Source: Pleuronectes platessa (lineage: Eukaryota; Chordata; Actinopteri; Pleuronectiformes; Pleuronectidae). From it: a DNA stretch of 64,000 nucleotides. Below, one piece after another: positions 34,645 through 47,004 of the stretch; within the stretch, counting starts at the first letter, position 1, and each line of letters begins with the position of its first letter. The notes under the pieces were generated by a model. The model was given only the letters and a program-made list of their open reading frames with translations. It did no database searches and was not told where the DNA came from. The stretch covers positions 14,578,228 through 14,642,227 of the forward strand of contig NC_070634.1 in the NCBI RefSeq assembly GCF_947347685.1, in the 5' to 3' direction. A program made the translations under genes and the position numbers.

Positions 34645-37600
34645 CTTCTTTCGTGAGCGACCTGCAGTCCAAGCTGCTCCTCTGTAGCCATAAGGTAAGC
34701 TGCTTGGAGCGCTAACAGCTCAGCTAACAGAGGAGGCTCAATAACTGATGTACACTGACCTGTTTCCTCAGTAATGGTAGTTGCCTTATACAATGTAATC
34801 AATAATGTTTTCTCTTTCTTTCTTTCTTTCTTTCTTTTAGTGTAACATTTGTAAGAAAGGCTTCTTTACGCCACAATTCCTTCAGAGTCACGTGCAACGC
34901 CGTCATCCTGAGGACCATGAGATGAGAAGTCCACCTGACACAAAGACAGAGAGAGAGAGAGGAACATAAGTAAAGTCAGATACACGTAACGTTGCGTCTT
35001 CTACCTCAACATGAGGAGGTAGAAGACGGAGCTCTTGTTTTTCTTCTTCTAAAAGACTGACTGTTGTAGCTATTATGGTGTTTGTTTTGGATTGATTTGA
35101 GCACCATCATGTAAACAACAATCCCTTGTGGGCAGATGAGGGAAATTCCCTTGGTGCCACCACCTGTTGTTGCTACGTTTTCCACTGCATGTAGCGTAAT
35201 GATGTGATCTTGAGTGTAATGAGGTAAAAGACGTCTTCGCTTTCTGGTGCAACAATAATGAAAGTTTTAGCTGTTAAAGTTCTTATTTAAGATGGATTTA
35301 AACAGGATCAAGCCATCAACGATCTCTCGTGGCCACTGAGGGGCGACCCGCGGGACGCCAGTTTGAAAAAGGGTTCAGAACAGAGTCTTGTCTTTTACCT
35401 GTAGATGAGCTTTTAATTAATGCAAGTGATATGACTCTTATTCTTTCCTCCAGAGCTGCAGTCGGATCGTGACATGAAATCCAAGATCGATATTCTCAAG
35501 ACGGAGATCAGCGGATTGAAGGAGATGAACGTTCAGCTGCAGCAGAACCTGCAGCTCAAAACAGCTCAGGTAAGAAAAGCAGAACATCAGAGAACCTTGT
35601 ACGAACAGACTTGTTGTTACGTGGTAGTAACGAGTGATTAAGGAAAACTTGATGCATTTATTGCCTTTCTCTGATTTAAATTTTTCAAGCACAATTCATG
35701 TGAACGCTGTCTGCTGTTATTCAAATTAAGTTAATTATTTAGCATGTTAGTTGAAGCTGCTTGACGACTCCTGGCAGAAAATGTACAGAGATAGTTACCA
35801 ACTGATTTGAAGTGAGGTTGATCAGATTTTGAAAACTGATTTGGGGAAATAGTTCTCTCTGTAATCTTGTTGAAGCTCCCACTCTTATAACAGGCACTTG
35901 TGATTACACAGTTTTTTTGTGTAATTCCAGGAGAAGCGACTTGAGAGCGAGCGAGAACAACTCAAGGCTGAGGAGAAGGTTCGCTTTGAGCGAATCCAAG
36001 CCGACTCTGCTCAGTCACAGGCACAGCTCCTCCTAAAGCTGGAGCAGCAGCTGAAGAAGCAGCTCAGTGGCGCAGGGAGCTGATATTTTACAACCTAGAA
36101 ATGAGTGAAGTGATGTGATAACACAAAATGCTTAAAATATTTGTGAGTTTCTGTCAGAGTTGGCGCATGTGAAATATTAAACAAGCAGTCTAAGAACAGC
36201 CCTGTTGTAAAACACATCCTCTTCATGTTCTCCAGCTGCTGGACGAGCTGAGCAGAGTTCGGTCGTCTGTGTCCGGAGAGCAGGAGATTGAACGGAGGCT
36301 GCAGGAGATGCAGCTTTCCATTGAGGCTCAGAGGAAGCAGAAGATGGAACAGAGGCTGCAGGAGATGCAGCTTTCCATTGAGGCTCAGAGGAAGCAGAAG
36401 ATGGAACAGAGGCAGGAGATGCAGCTTTCAATTGAGGCTCAGAGGAAGCAGAAGATGGAACAGAGGCAGGAGATGCAGCTTTCCATTGAGGCTCAGAGGA
36501 AGCAGAAGATGGAAAAGAGGCAGGAGATGCAGCATTCCATTGAGACTCTGAGGAAGCAGAAGATGGAACAGAGGCAGGAGATGCAGCTTTCCATTGAGGC
36601 TCAGAGGAAGCAGAAGATGGAAAAGAGGCAGGAGATGCAGCTTTCCATTGAGACTCTGAGGAAGCAGAAGATGGAACAGAGGCAGGAGATGCAGCTTTCC
36701 ATTGAGACTCTGAGGAAGCAGGAGATGGAACAGAGGCAGGAGATGCAGCTTTCCATTGAGACTCTGAGGAAGCAGGAGATGGAACAGAGGAAGCAGGTTA
36801 ATAACACACACTCTCACTCTCAGTCATCGCTGCCCTGTGCAATTTTTTTGATCTGCCCAATTATTAAATCCAGCTCTAATAACAATACATAAAGACATAA
36901 AGAATGAATTCTGCTGAGATGTAAACGGCCAAGTCTCTTGCTGTCAGTGCAACTTTTTAGAGAATTTCACCAAACGCTCTCGTTTAATTTCATGAAAATC
37001 TCAAAGATTGTTTATCTTTTTCATGCATGATCATGAGGTATAACTTGTGATGATTTGTTTCACTTGCAGATAATAAATATTTTCACGACTACAACCACCA
37101 AAGAAGTGGAAGTACCAGGTATGGATCCATCTCACTCATGTCTTCTTCAGAACAGAAACTGCTCATATGATCCTAATGCATTCATCTCATTGTGTTTTCC
37201 AGTGGTGGTCAGCGCACCAGCACCAGAGCCAGAACCAACGAGGGTTGGTCTTGGTGAGTACATCCTACTCCAAATGAGAACATTAAAACATGGTCACTCC
37301 CAGACAGGCTGAGCATGTGCTTCCCTGCATGATGGATTTAATGCAGTTTAACAGCTGTACTGCTAACATATCCATGACCCCTCTTTGTTAACGCCTGTTT
37401 TATCTGACTCCCTCCCCCCCACTGACCTCACGTGCCCGGCCAATTAGAGGAGCCAGTCTTTGCTGTTAACTTGGAGCCTATACAGGAGCTGTCAGAAGAG
37501 GAGAAAGGTAAAACAGAAATTGCGTACTCATTTTATTTTATTTTGTTTTAGAATTTACCGTATGACGCCCAACATGTGTGATTGTCAACACAAGACTGAC

Positions 37601-39551
37601 CGAGTGAGGTTTCTTTTACAGTCTCGAGCAGCGTCTCTGAGCCGGAACAGAGTCCGAGCGTGACGGTCAACGTTCGGAAGAGGAAGCCCAGCACCAAGAA
37701 GGAGAAGCGACGAAAGCTCGAGCGGGCCGCCTCAAAGAGACTGGAGGACCTGGGAGTCAAGCCCGTATGTTCTCACTATTAACGCCTCCTCTCTCCACAA
37801 AGTTTTGTTTTCGTGTCCGCGCTTCTGTTTCATTTACGGACTACACCCTATGAGTGAGGATGAAGTCAGAATATAGGAGAACAAAATAGTTATTTAATGA
37901 GAAAGAGTAGCCTCTTTTCCTCACTTCCGGTTGACTTGCATACGGACACAGGCCCGCGTGTAAATGATCTATGAAAAGACATATAAGCTATGAAGAAACT
38001 CTTTCTCTAGACCTTCTTCCTTCTGCTTCTTCTCAGAATCAAAGTGGTGTGAAGAACAGGGAGTTCTCTTCCAGGATGGCCAAAGTGCATTCAGAGGAGG
38101 ACAAAGCTGCAAAAGGGATGCCTGGATACTGGCGCTGTCGGGGGGAGCTCGACCGCAGCTTGGACGAGAAGAAGAGCGCGAGAATGAAGAGAGAAGCTCC
38201 TCCAGAGACTCGGGCTCGATCCAGACACGCGGTTCAAGGTATTTCCTCATACTGCGTCATCAGAAATCCTCTTTTAATTCTTATTCTGCTAACAGACCAA
38301 TTTAAACCTCACCACACTGGACTTTCTATCTCCACTCATGGCCTTATATGACTGATTTGAAATTAAGTATTAGTTTCATTTAGATAAAGTGTAATTGGTT
38401 TTGACTGTGTATATCCAACACTCTCAGTCTAATCTGTAAAAGCTTGTTGCCTGTCAGTGACTCTGGTGTCTGTATCTGCAGGCAGACAGTCCCAGACTCC
38501 CCAGCCAGCGCTGAGGGCCAAGAGCACCACCCCACCCAAGACATCTACGTCAGACAGCAGTGCTGCTCCGAGGACCTGCAAACTCATGTAAAAATACAAA
38601 ACACACTGTGTTATTTTGAGATTTTCTAGTCTCCTCGACCACCATCACTCATACATCCCACTCTCATGGCAATTTGGGCTTCAGTGTCCTGCCTGAGGAG
38701 GAATGTAACCACTGGATAAATCAATTCTAGTAGGTTTGAGGAACACTTACAAACAAACTACTTCTCCCATCATGCATTTCACCTTTCCTGCAAGTATTTC
38801 AGTGTATCACAATGTACGTACACAATCAGTCACATGTCTTGAAAATTATAACACCAAAAGTGTTTAAAATGGGATGATGATGGTTTTAAAACACAACCTT
38901 TCTGTTGAAATGCAGGAAAACGGGGATCAGCATTGCAAAGTGGATAAGAGGAACTTCAAAAAAGGTTTGTGCTTAGTTTCCTGAAGTACAAACTCACACC
39001 CTACGAGAAAAGATATGATTCTCTTCATCCATCAAACTTCATCTGATCGATGTTAGTCACAGAAGTTGTGTGTTTATATTCAATAACGAGTTATTTTAAA
39101 AGTCTCAATTGTCATTTTTTTAATGAAGCGTTTTTAATCAGGTTAGGTCTTAAATATGATGCATTCACCTCGTGTGTCAATATGATGCCCGCTGTTTGTT
39201 TTTAGATAAAAAAATCCCTGTCCTTGCCAAAGAAGTGGTGCAGATGTTTGCAGAAAGAACAGAAGAGTGAGTCCGGGACTGGAAGCTCCTCGAAGAGCAG
39301 TGTGTCCTCCCTCGGTGACTTCAGCGACTCAGAGGAAACTATCAATAAAAGCAATAATCCCAGTCCAATCTCCAGCCGCTCAAGTATGGACTGAGTCCAG
39401 CTGAGCAGGTGACGCTCCGCCCAGCAGCTATGCAAAGACCTCAGTCGCCTCCTCTGACGTCTACAGCTGATGCCAGAATAACCACATTTTATACTTCTGC
39501 TAATAGAGACATGAATACTTAAGATGTTTCTACAATCATACTGTAAATAAA
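34645..39551 (+). CDS. dzip1: dzip1-derived gene copy 3
   Basis: Exons: 1 tail 34645-34690, 2 34841-34925, 3 35454-35569, 4 35931-36062 (reads on to a stop at 36083), 6 36236-36796, 7 37070-37118, 8 37203-37253, 9 37448-37507, 10 37622-37764, 11 38037-38238, 12 38482-38587, 13 38916-38964 and 14 39206-39394, with AATAAA near 39546. The open frame from exon 6 is 469 codons. Exon 10 reads ACGGTCAACGTTCGG, closer to the 49-53 kb gene (ACGGTCAATGTTCGG) than to copies 1-2 (ACGGTCAATGCTCTG). The exon 2 donor is lost as in copy 1. The last exon 6 repeat is shortened to RKQ. Confidence 0.65.
36296..36796 (+). repeat. Coding minisatellite, 9 units, dzip1 copy 3 exon 6
   Basis: Nine full units, then only RKQ before the splice donor. 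The usual final 19-residue unit has been lost in frame. Copy 4 has the same structure. Confidence 0.92.
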
Positions 39552-40945
39552 ACCGTTTCAAAGACTTTTCTTGTTTTAAGTCCCACTTCATATCTTGTGC
39601 CTAGTGTTTGTTCGCCTCACCCCTTTAAATCTATCCTGACTCCTCCCACACTCCGTGAGGTAGTGGATGTGCTTTGTGTAAAAACATGTGTACTTCAGAT
39701 TGTATATTGTTCCTGCTTGTGTGAAATCAAGCAATGAGATGTGGTTTTGTATTGAAAATATTTATACCAGCAATAAAAGACCCCCCAGGTTCTTGACTTC
39801 ACTTTCTTTTTGTCTTTCTTCTTCACCTTGTTGTTTTCCACAAGCTTCAGACTCGTCAGGGTTCAACACAGACAGTGTTTCTTTTTTATTCCAACTGGTG
39901 CATGTGAGGACGTCCCTGTGAGAAGAGCCTCTGCACTTCCTGCAGAGTCACTGAGAGAATGGAAACATAGGAGGGACCCGTTTTAAAGGAAACCTCTATT
40001 TATACGCTGACAGACTCCTCCCCCTTGTCTATCCACTGTGATCCTTGAATTCTATAACTGAATAAAAATAAACGTATTTATATATATTATCATTCATGAT
40101 ACCGTGTATCTATAAATATATTATATTTTATTGGACTTAAGTGATATATTAATTTATTTATATTCTATTTAAAATAAAATTGTGACTTGTGACTTTAAAC
40201 GAATTTCGTATCGATAAACTGATTGTTTTAACTCAAATATCAAATTACATGCTATGTATTTGAGTTGTCTACATCCATGTATTATTTTTGTGATCCATCA
40301 TGTTGTTATTACTACTTTGTAACATCCACGAATTGTCTTTTTTTCAATAGTCTTTGTGATTTGTGAGTTTCTTTCTTGTTCTTGTGAGTAAATCAATATA
40401 TATGTGTCTATTTATTCTTTTTGATTAGTATACTTTGGAGAATATGTTGTACAGAATATCTGGACTTAGATTAACACTGTTTTTCTGAAGTTAGAAGGGT
40501 TTAGGTTTAGGCAAAGGTCCATAGTGGTTAGGGTTAGGGCCAGGATCCATGGTTAGGTTTTAAGCAGAGAGGACGTGGGTTAGGTTTAGGCAATAGTAGA
40601 GGAGACTTGGGTTTAGGCATGGGTTAAAAGGGTTAGGGCAATAGGCCACTGCAAGTCTTATTTAGTCTAGTTTGGAGGTTAGGCTTAGGCAAGAGTCCAT
40701 TGTGTTTAGGGTTAGGGAAAGATTCTAAGTTTAGGTTTAGGAAGAGAGAGTGTGTGAGTCAAGTTTAGGCAATAATAGAGTAGCTTTAGGTTTAGGCTCG
40801 GGTAGAAGATGGTTAGGATTAGGGCCCTAGTCCAAGTCCAGGATTCTAAACCCACTGTACACTCTATGAATTGGCTCTCTTGGGTGCTGAATATTACCTT
40901 CATTCTAATTAAATGCCCCATGCTGTTTAGAAGTCATGAAATATT

Positions 40946-42545
40946 CACAAAATTGCTGAATTTATTTGAACATGTAGGCCAATTGGTTCTTCCATCTTCT
41001 CTCAATTTTTCTTTCGTTCTATATCGGTCCAGGACAGGTGATTGTGTTCCATGAAAGATGAAGTGTTTGACTAGAGGAGTATTTGTGATTTGTTGTGTCT
41101 CACTTTATACCTGTGTTGTACCATTCTTGTGGCTATGGATTTTTTGTTTCTCCTACAAACTGTTTTCCACATTTTTCACAGAATATTATGTACACGCAAT
41201 TGGACGTCTGTGGTGTGAAATGCTGTGAAATTATTAAATTGATCTTGGTGTGTGTGTCTCTTACGAATTTAAGTTTACAAAACACTTTTAATAACATATT
41301 GTTTTTCTTGTGATGCATTAGTGTGAGTCATGCCTTAACTAGCAGGACTTTGAAGTTCGTATTCCTCCTTTGAACCAAAATTACTTGGAATCTGTCCAGT
41401 AATCCATGATCTTGTGTCATTGTTTGAAAATTGTTCTTAAGTTTGTTGTTCATTACTCCACTCCTAGTAGAGAATGTTGACATAAGAGGAATCATTTCTT
41501 TATCTGTTTGTGTTTTTTGTTCTTTATAGTTTTTTTAAACAGTGTCTTAAAAATTATCTTGAAAATCCCCTATTTCGTAGAGAATTAAACCGTTTTTTGA
41601 CTGCCGCTGTGAAATTGAATTGCATGTACATATTCTGCGTAAACTCACCAGCTGTGACTTTATTAGTCCCATGTAGGTGTGTCTGGGATGAAAGCTCGTT
41701 TTTAAGAGCAGTGCATGTGTATCAGTGTCCTTAAAATAAACCTTGATGTCCAATTTATGCGATGTGTGAATGTCGGTACCTTGAATACCGTGGTGTCCAG
41801 AAAGTCCACAGACTGGTCATTTAAAGAGTACTTAAGAGTGATGTGTTCATTATATTAACAAATTCATCAAACTCCTCCTTGGAGTGCGTCCAAATCCCCC
41901 ACATGTCATCTAAATATTTATTATAATGGAGTGGCTATTGGGGCATTTTGCAAGGTCTCCAATCTGCTGTGAAAATCTTGGCTCAGGCGGGTACGAATTT
42001 TTTACCCATCGCCGTCCCTTTGATTTGTACATAACATTGTCCATTAAACTCAATGTGAGATGATTTCCAATAATTGTAATAGTGCCGGATCCAGCCTTTT
42101 CATGTTAGGATATTTCTTAATTTTGTTTTTCACAGCCAATAGTCCGGCTTTGGTATCAATATTGGTATATAAGCTGTCTATATCCATTGTGAAGAATAAT
42201 GAATTTGGAGGGATTTGTTGGTTTTTAACAATGTCTGATAAGTGATATGTATCTTTAATATGTGATGGGTGTTTTATGGATAATGGATTGAGACAATAAT
42301 CGATAAATTCTACTGTTTGGTACGTTTCACTTCCACAGTCAGATACAATTGGACTTCAAGTGGTACAGTCCACTTTCTGCATCCTTACGAATTTTTGGGA
42401 GCATGTAAAATCTCCTAGCCCTCGTTTGGCTCTCCCCTTTTAAATATTGTTTTTGTTTATTTATATATTCATTATTGTGTAAATCATTTAAAAAGATGTG
42501 AGGGACAGGTATGGTAGTTCTGGAGATGAAGATCAGTTGTCAAGT
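40946..42545 (-). mobile_element. Penelope-like element, degenerate, unit 4
   Basis: Identical in the compared parts to the unit 3 copy: GIY-YIG piece at 41318-41133, RT pieces at 41753-41547 and near 42415. Confidence 0.82.
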
Positions 42546-44490
42546 AGATGTTTAAGCTTCACTTTTATTGTCGTCTTCATATCTTCAAGCTCCTTTTACA
42601 ACTCTTCCTCTCTGGCTCTTGCTGTGTTAACAGACATCATCATGTTGACACAGTCACTTCTGGCCTGATACAGATGTGAGGCAGTAGAGTCCATGTGCTT
42701 CTTCAGAGTAGTGTTTTCAGCAGTCAGCCGACTCTTCAGAGCGCGTTTACTGCAGCTAGAGCAGCGCTTTCTGCAGCCTGTTTTTCAGAGCAGCTTTCTC
42801 TGCCACATGCTCCTTTACAACTGCGTTCTTAGCAGTCAGCTTCTTTCGTGAGCGACCTGCAGTCCAAGCTGCTCCTCTGTAGCCATAAGGTAAGCTGCTT
42901 GGAGCGCTAACAGCTCAGCTAACAGAGGAGGCTCAATAACTGATGTACACTGACCTGTTTCCTCAGTAATGGTAGTTGCCTTATACAATGTAATCAATAA
43001 TGTTTTCTCTTTCTTTCTTTCTTTCTTTCTTTTAGTGTAACATTTGTAAGAAAGGCTTCTTTACGCCACAATTCCTTCAGAGTCACGTGCAACGCCGTCA
43101 TCCTGAGGACCATGAGATGAGAAGTCCACCTGACACAAAGACAGAGAGAGAGAGAGGAACATAAGTAAAGTCAGATACACGTAACGTTGCGTCTTCTACC
43201 TCAACATGAGGAGGTAGAAGACGGAGCTCTTGTTTTTCTTCTTCTAAAAGACTGACTGTTGTAGCTATTATGGTGTTTGTTTTGGATTGATTTGAGCACC
43301 ATCATGTAAACAACAATCCCTTGTGGGCAGATGAGGGAAATTCCCTTGGTGCCACCACCTGTTGTTGCTACGTTTTCCACTGCATGTAGCGTAATGATGT
43401 GATCTTGAGTGTAATGAGGTAAAAGACGTCTTCGCTTTCTGGTGCAACAATAATGAAAGTTTTAGCTGTTAAAGTTCTTATTTAAGATGGATTTAAACAG
43501 GATCAAGCCATCAACGATCTCTCGTGGCCACTGAGGGGCGACCCGCGGGACGCCAGTTTGAAAAAGGGTTCAGAACAGAGTCTTGTCTTTTACCTGTAGA
43601 TGAGCTTTTAATTAATGCAAGTGATATGACTCTTATTCTTTCCTCCAGAGCTGCAGTCGGATCGTGACATGAAATCCAAGATCGATATTCTCAAGACGGA
43701 GATCAGCGGATTGAAGGAGATGAACGTTCAGCTGCAGCAGAACCTGCAGCTCAAAACAGCTCAGGTAAGAAAAGCAGAACATCAGAGAACCTTGTACGAA
43801 CAGACTTGTTGTTACGTGGTAGTAACGAGTGATTAAGGAAAACTTGATGCATTTATTGCCTTTCTCTGATTTAAATTTTTCAAGCACAATTCATGTGAAC
43901 GCTGTCTGCTGTTATTCAAATTAAGTTAATTATTTAGCATGTTAGTTGAAGCTGCTTGACGACTCCTGGCAGAAAATGTACAGAGATAGTTACCAACTGA
44001 TTTGAAGTGAGGTTGATCAGATTTTGAAAACTGATTTGGGGAAATAGTTCTCTCTGTAATCTTGTTGAAGCTCCCACTCTTATAACAGGCACTTGTGATT
44101 ACACAGTTTTTTTGTGTAATTCCAGGAGAAGCGACTTGAGAGCGAGCGAGAACAACTCAAGGCTGAGGAGAAGGTTCGCTTTGAGCGAATCCAAGCCGAC
44201 TCTGCTCAGTCACAGGCACAGCTCCTCCTAAAGCTGGAGCAGCAGCTGAAGAAGCAGCTCAGTGGCGCAGGGAGCTGATATTTTACAACCTAGAAATGAG
44301 TGAAGTGATGTGATAACACAAAATGCTTAAAATATTTGTGAGTTTCTGTCAGAGTTGGCGCATGTGAAATATTAAACAAGCAGTCTAAGAACAGCCCTGT
44401 TGTAAAACACATCCTCTTCATGTTCTCCAGCTGCTGGACGAGCTGAGCAGAGTTCGGTCGTCTGTGTCCGGAGAGCAGGAGATTGAACGG

Positions 44491-44991
44491 AGGCTGCAGG
44501 AGATGCAGCTTTCCATTGAGGCTCAGAGGAAGCAGAAGATGGAACAGAGGCTGCAGGAGATGCAGCTTTCCATTGAGGCTCAGAGGAAGCAGAAGATGGA
44601 ACAGAGGCAGGAGATGCAGCTTTCAATTGAGGCTCAGAGGAAGCAGAAGATGGAACAGAGGCAGGAGATGCAGCTTTCCATTGAGGCTCAGAGGAAGCAG
44701 AAGATGGAAAAGAGGCAGGAGATGCAGCATTCCATTGAGACTCTGAGGAAGCAGAAGATGGAACAGAGGCAGGAGATGCAGCTTTCCATTGAGGCTCAGA
44801 GGAAGCAGAAGATGGAAAAGAGGCAGGAGATGCAGCTTTCCATTGAGACTCTGAGGAAGCAGAAGATGGAACAGAGGCAGGAGATGCAGCTTTCCATTGA
44901 GACTCTGAGGAAGCAGGAGATGGAACAGAGGCAGGAGATGCAGCTTTCCATTGAGACTCTGAGGAAGCAGGAGATGGAACAGAGGAAGCAG
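44491..44991 (+). repeat. Coding minisatellite, 9 units, dzip1 copy 4 exon 6
   Basis: The encoded sequence is identical to copy 3, including the terminal RKQ remnant. Confidence 0.92.
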
Positions 44992-46133
44992 GTTAATAAC
45001 ACACACTCTCACTCTCAGTCATCGCTGCCCTGTGCAATTTTTTTGATCTGCCCAATTATTAAATCCAGCTCTAATAACAATACATAAAGACATAAAGAAT
45101 GAATTCTGCTGAGATGTAAACGGCCAAGTCTCTTGCTGTCAGTGCAACTTTTTAGAGAATTTCACCAAACGCTCTCGTTTAATTTCATGAAAATCTCAAA
45201 GATTGTTTATCTTTTTCATGCATGATCATGAGGTATAACTTGTGATGATTTGTTTCACTTGCAGATAATAAATATTTTCACGACTACAACCACCAAAGAA
45301 GTGGAAGTACCAGGTATGGATCCATCTCACTCATGTCTTCTTCAGAACAGAAACTGCTCATATGATCCTAATGCATTCATCTCATTGTGTTTTCCAGTGG
45401 TGGTCAGCGCACCAGCACCAGAGCCAGAACCAACGAGGGTTGGTCTTGGTGAGTACATCCTACTCCAAATGAGAACATTAAAACATGGTCACTCCCAGAC
45501 AGGCTGAGCATGTGCTTCCCTGCATGATGGATTTAATGCAGTTTAACAGCTGTACTGCTAACATATCCATGACCCCTCTTTGTTAACGCCTGTTTTATCT
45601 GACTCCCTCCCCCCCACTGACCTCACGTGCCCGGCCAATTAGAGGAGCCAGTCTTTGCTGTTAACTTGGAGCCTATACAGGAGCTGTCAGAAGAGGAGAA
45701 AGGTAAAACAGAAATTGCGTACTCATTTTATTTTATTTTGTTTTAGAATTTACCGTATGACGCCCAACATGTGTGATTGTCAACACAAGACTGACCGAGT
45801 GAGGTTTCTTTTACAGTCTCGAGCAGCGTCTCTGAGCCGGAACAGAGTCCGAGCGTGACGGTCAACGTTCGGAAGAGGAAGCCCAGCACCAAGAAGGAGA
45901 AGCGACGAAAGCTCGAGCGGGCCGCCTCAAAGAGACTGGAGGACCTGGGAGTCAAGCCCGTATGTTCTCACTATTAACGCCTCCTCTCTCCACAAAGTTT
46001 TGTTTTCGTGTCCGCGCTTCTGTTTCATTTACGGACTACACCCTATGAGTGAGGATGAAGTCAGAATATAGGAGAACAAAATAGTTATTTAATGAGAAAG
46101 AGTAGCCTCTTTTCCTCACTTCCGGTTGACTTG

Positions 46134-46876
46134 TGTTGAGATATCTATGTTTCTCTGTATTTTGTGATTATATTTTACCTATATCCTGTGAACAAATATT
46201 AGCTGTTTAATCCATATAATCTATAATGCTACAACTGTTTCTTATATTTGGAATGTATCTTTTTGACTCAGACGCAGGGTCAGGCCCAGAGCAGGACCAC
46301 TGAAAGAGCAGGTATCAATCTGAATGCCAATCTGACCCAAAATACAATTCGGAGAAAAGTGTGTGATGGAAATTCATTGTATCAGCCAGAACTAATACAA
46401 TGAGGTGCTTCATGAAACGTGGTGAGAAAAAGATATGAAATCCTCCTGAAATGTTTAATCTGCTGGGTCTCTCCACTGTAGCAAGCTCCCTGTTTGCCAA
46501 GGCCACAGTAGTGGGACACCTGGTCAGTTGAAAGTGATGTGCTTGCAAAAAACTGCACTTTGAGGATGTACATCTGGCCAATGGCTGAATTCCCTCAGGG
46601 AAAAAGAACCGCCTCTGTGCCCACCCTGTGTCTGATTATATATACTGTGGACTTAGGATTGAACTGGGCTTCTTCTCGACATGATCCAGTGAACCTGGTG
46701 ACGTGTCCGGCAGAACCCCAGAGACTCTCTGTAAGAATTTCATTATTTTACAATAAATGTTCAATTTCCAGAACTTCATGTATAAGTGTCTAATTATTCC
46801 TTCTCAAATCCTGGATCAACAAACACGTTTGTCAAATCGCCGGAGGCGAGTTCAAGTTTAGTGCCTGGCGACGACA
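46134..46876 (+). mobile_element. Solo LTR of a retrovirus-like or LTR retrotransposon
   Basis: The 743-bp insert begins TGTTGAG and ends GACGACA (TG...CA). It is flanked by the 4-bp duplication cttg (46130-46133, 46877-46880). Units 1-3 have the uninterrupted site 'ggttgacttgcatacgg' (21197, 29733 and 37928), which proves the borders. Inside are a TATA-like 'attatatatactg' (46635) and an AATAAA (46752), as expected of an LTR promoter and polyadenylation signal. There are no internal genes, so it is the product of LTR-LTR recombination. Confidence 0.92.
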
Positions 46877-47004
46877 CTTGCATACGGACACAGGCCCGCG
46901 TGTAAATGATCTATGAAAAGACATATAAGCTATGAAGAAACTCTTTCTCTAGACCTTCTTCCTTCTGCTTCTTCTCAGAATCAAAGTGGTGTGAATGAAG
47001 AGTA

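Larger units (their letters stand above)
31799..39993 (+). repeat. Segmental tandem array, unit 3 (8,195 bp)
   Basis: Unit 3 and the aligned part of unit 4 (offset exactly 8195) look identical wherever I compared them, including rare variants such as 'ccccttttaaatattg' and 'catttaaaaagatgtg'. Degenerate TTAGGG-like DNA lies at 32301-32640. Confidence 0.93.
39994..46995 (+). repeat. Segmental tandem array, unit 4 (truncated)
   Basis: Matches unit 3 up to 46133, is interrupted by a solo LTR (46134-46876), then continues to 46995. It ends 17 bases into dzip1 exon 11, where an unrelated inverted-duplication arm begins. Degenerate TTAGGG-like DNA lies at 40496-40835. Confidence 0.93.
42840..46995 (+). 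pseudogene. dzip1: dzip1-derived copy 4, truncated in exon 11
   Basis: Exons: 1 tail 42840-42885, 2 43036-43120, 3 43649-43764, 4 44126-44257 (stop at 44278), 6 44431-44991, 7 45265-45313, 8 45398-45448, 9 45643-45702, 10 45817-45959, then 17 bases of exon 11 from 46979. A solo LTR lies in intron 10. Exons 12-14 and the polyadenylation site are gone, so this copy cannot make the C-terminal block. Confidence 0.75.
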
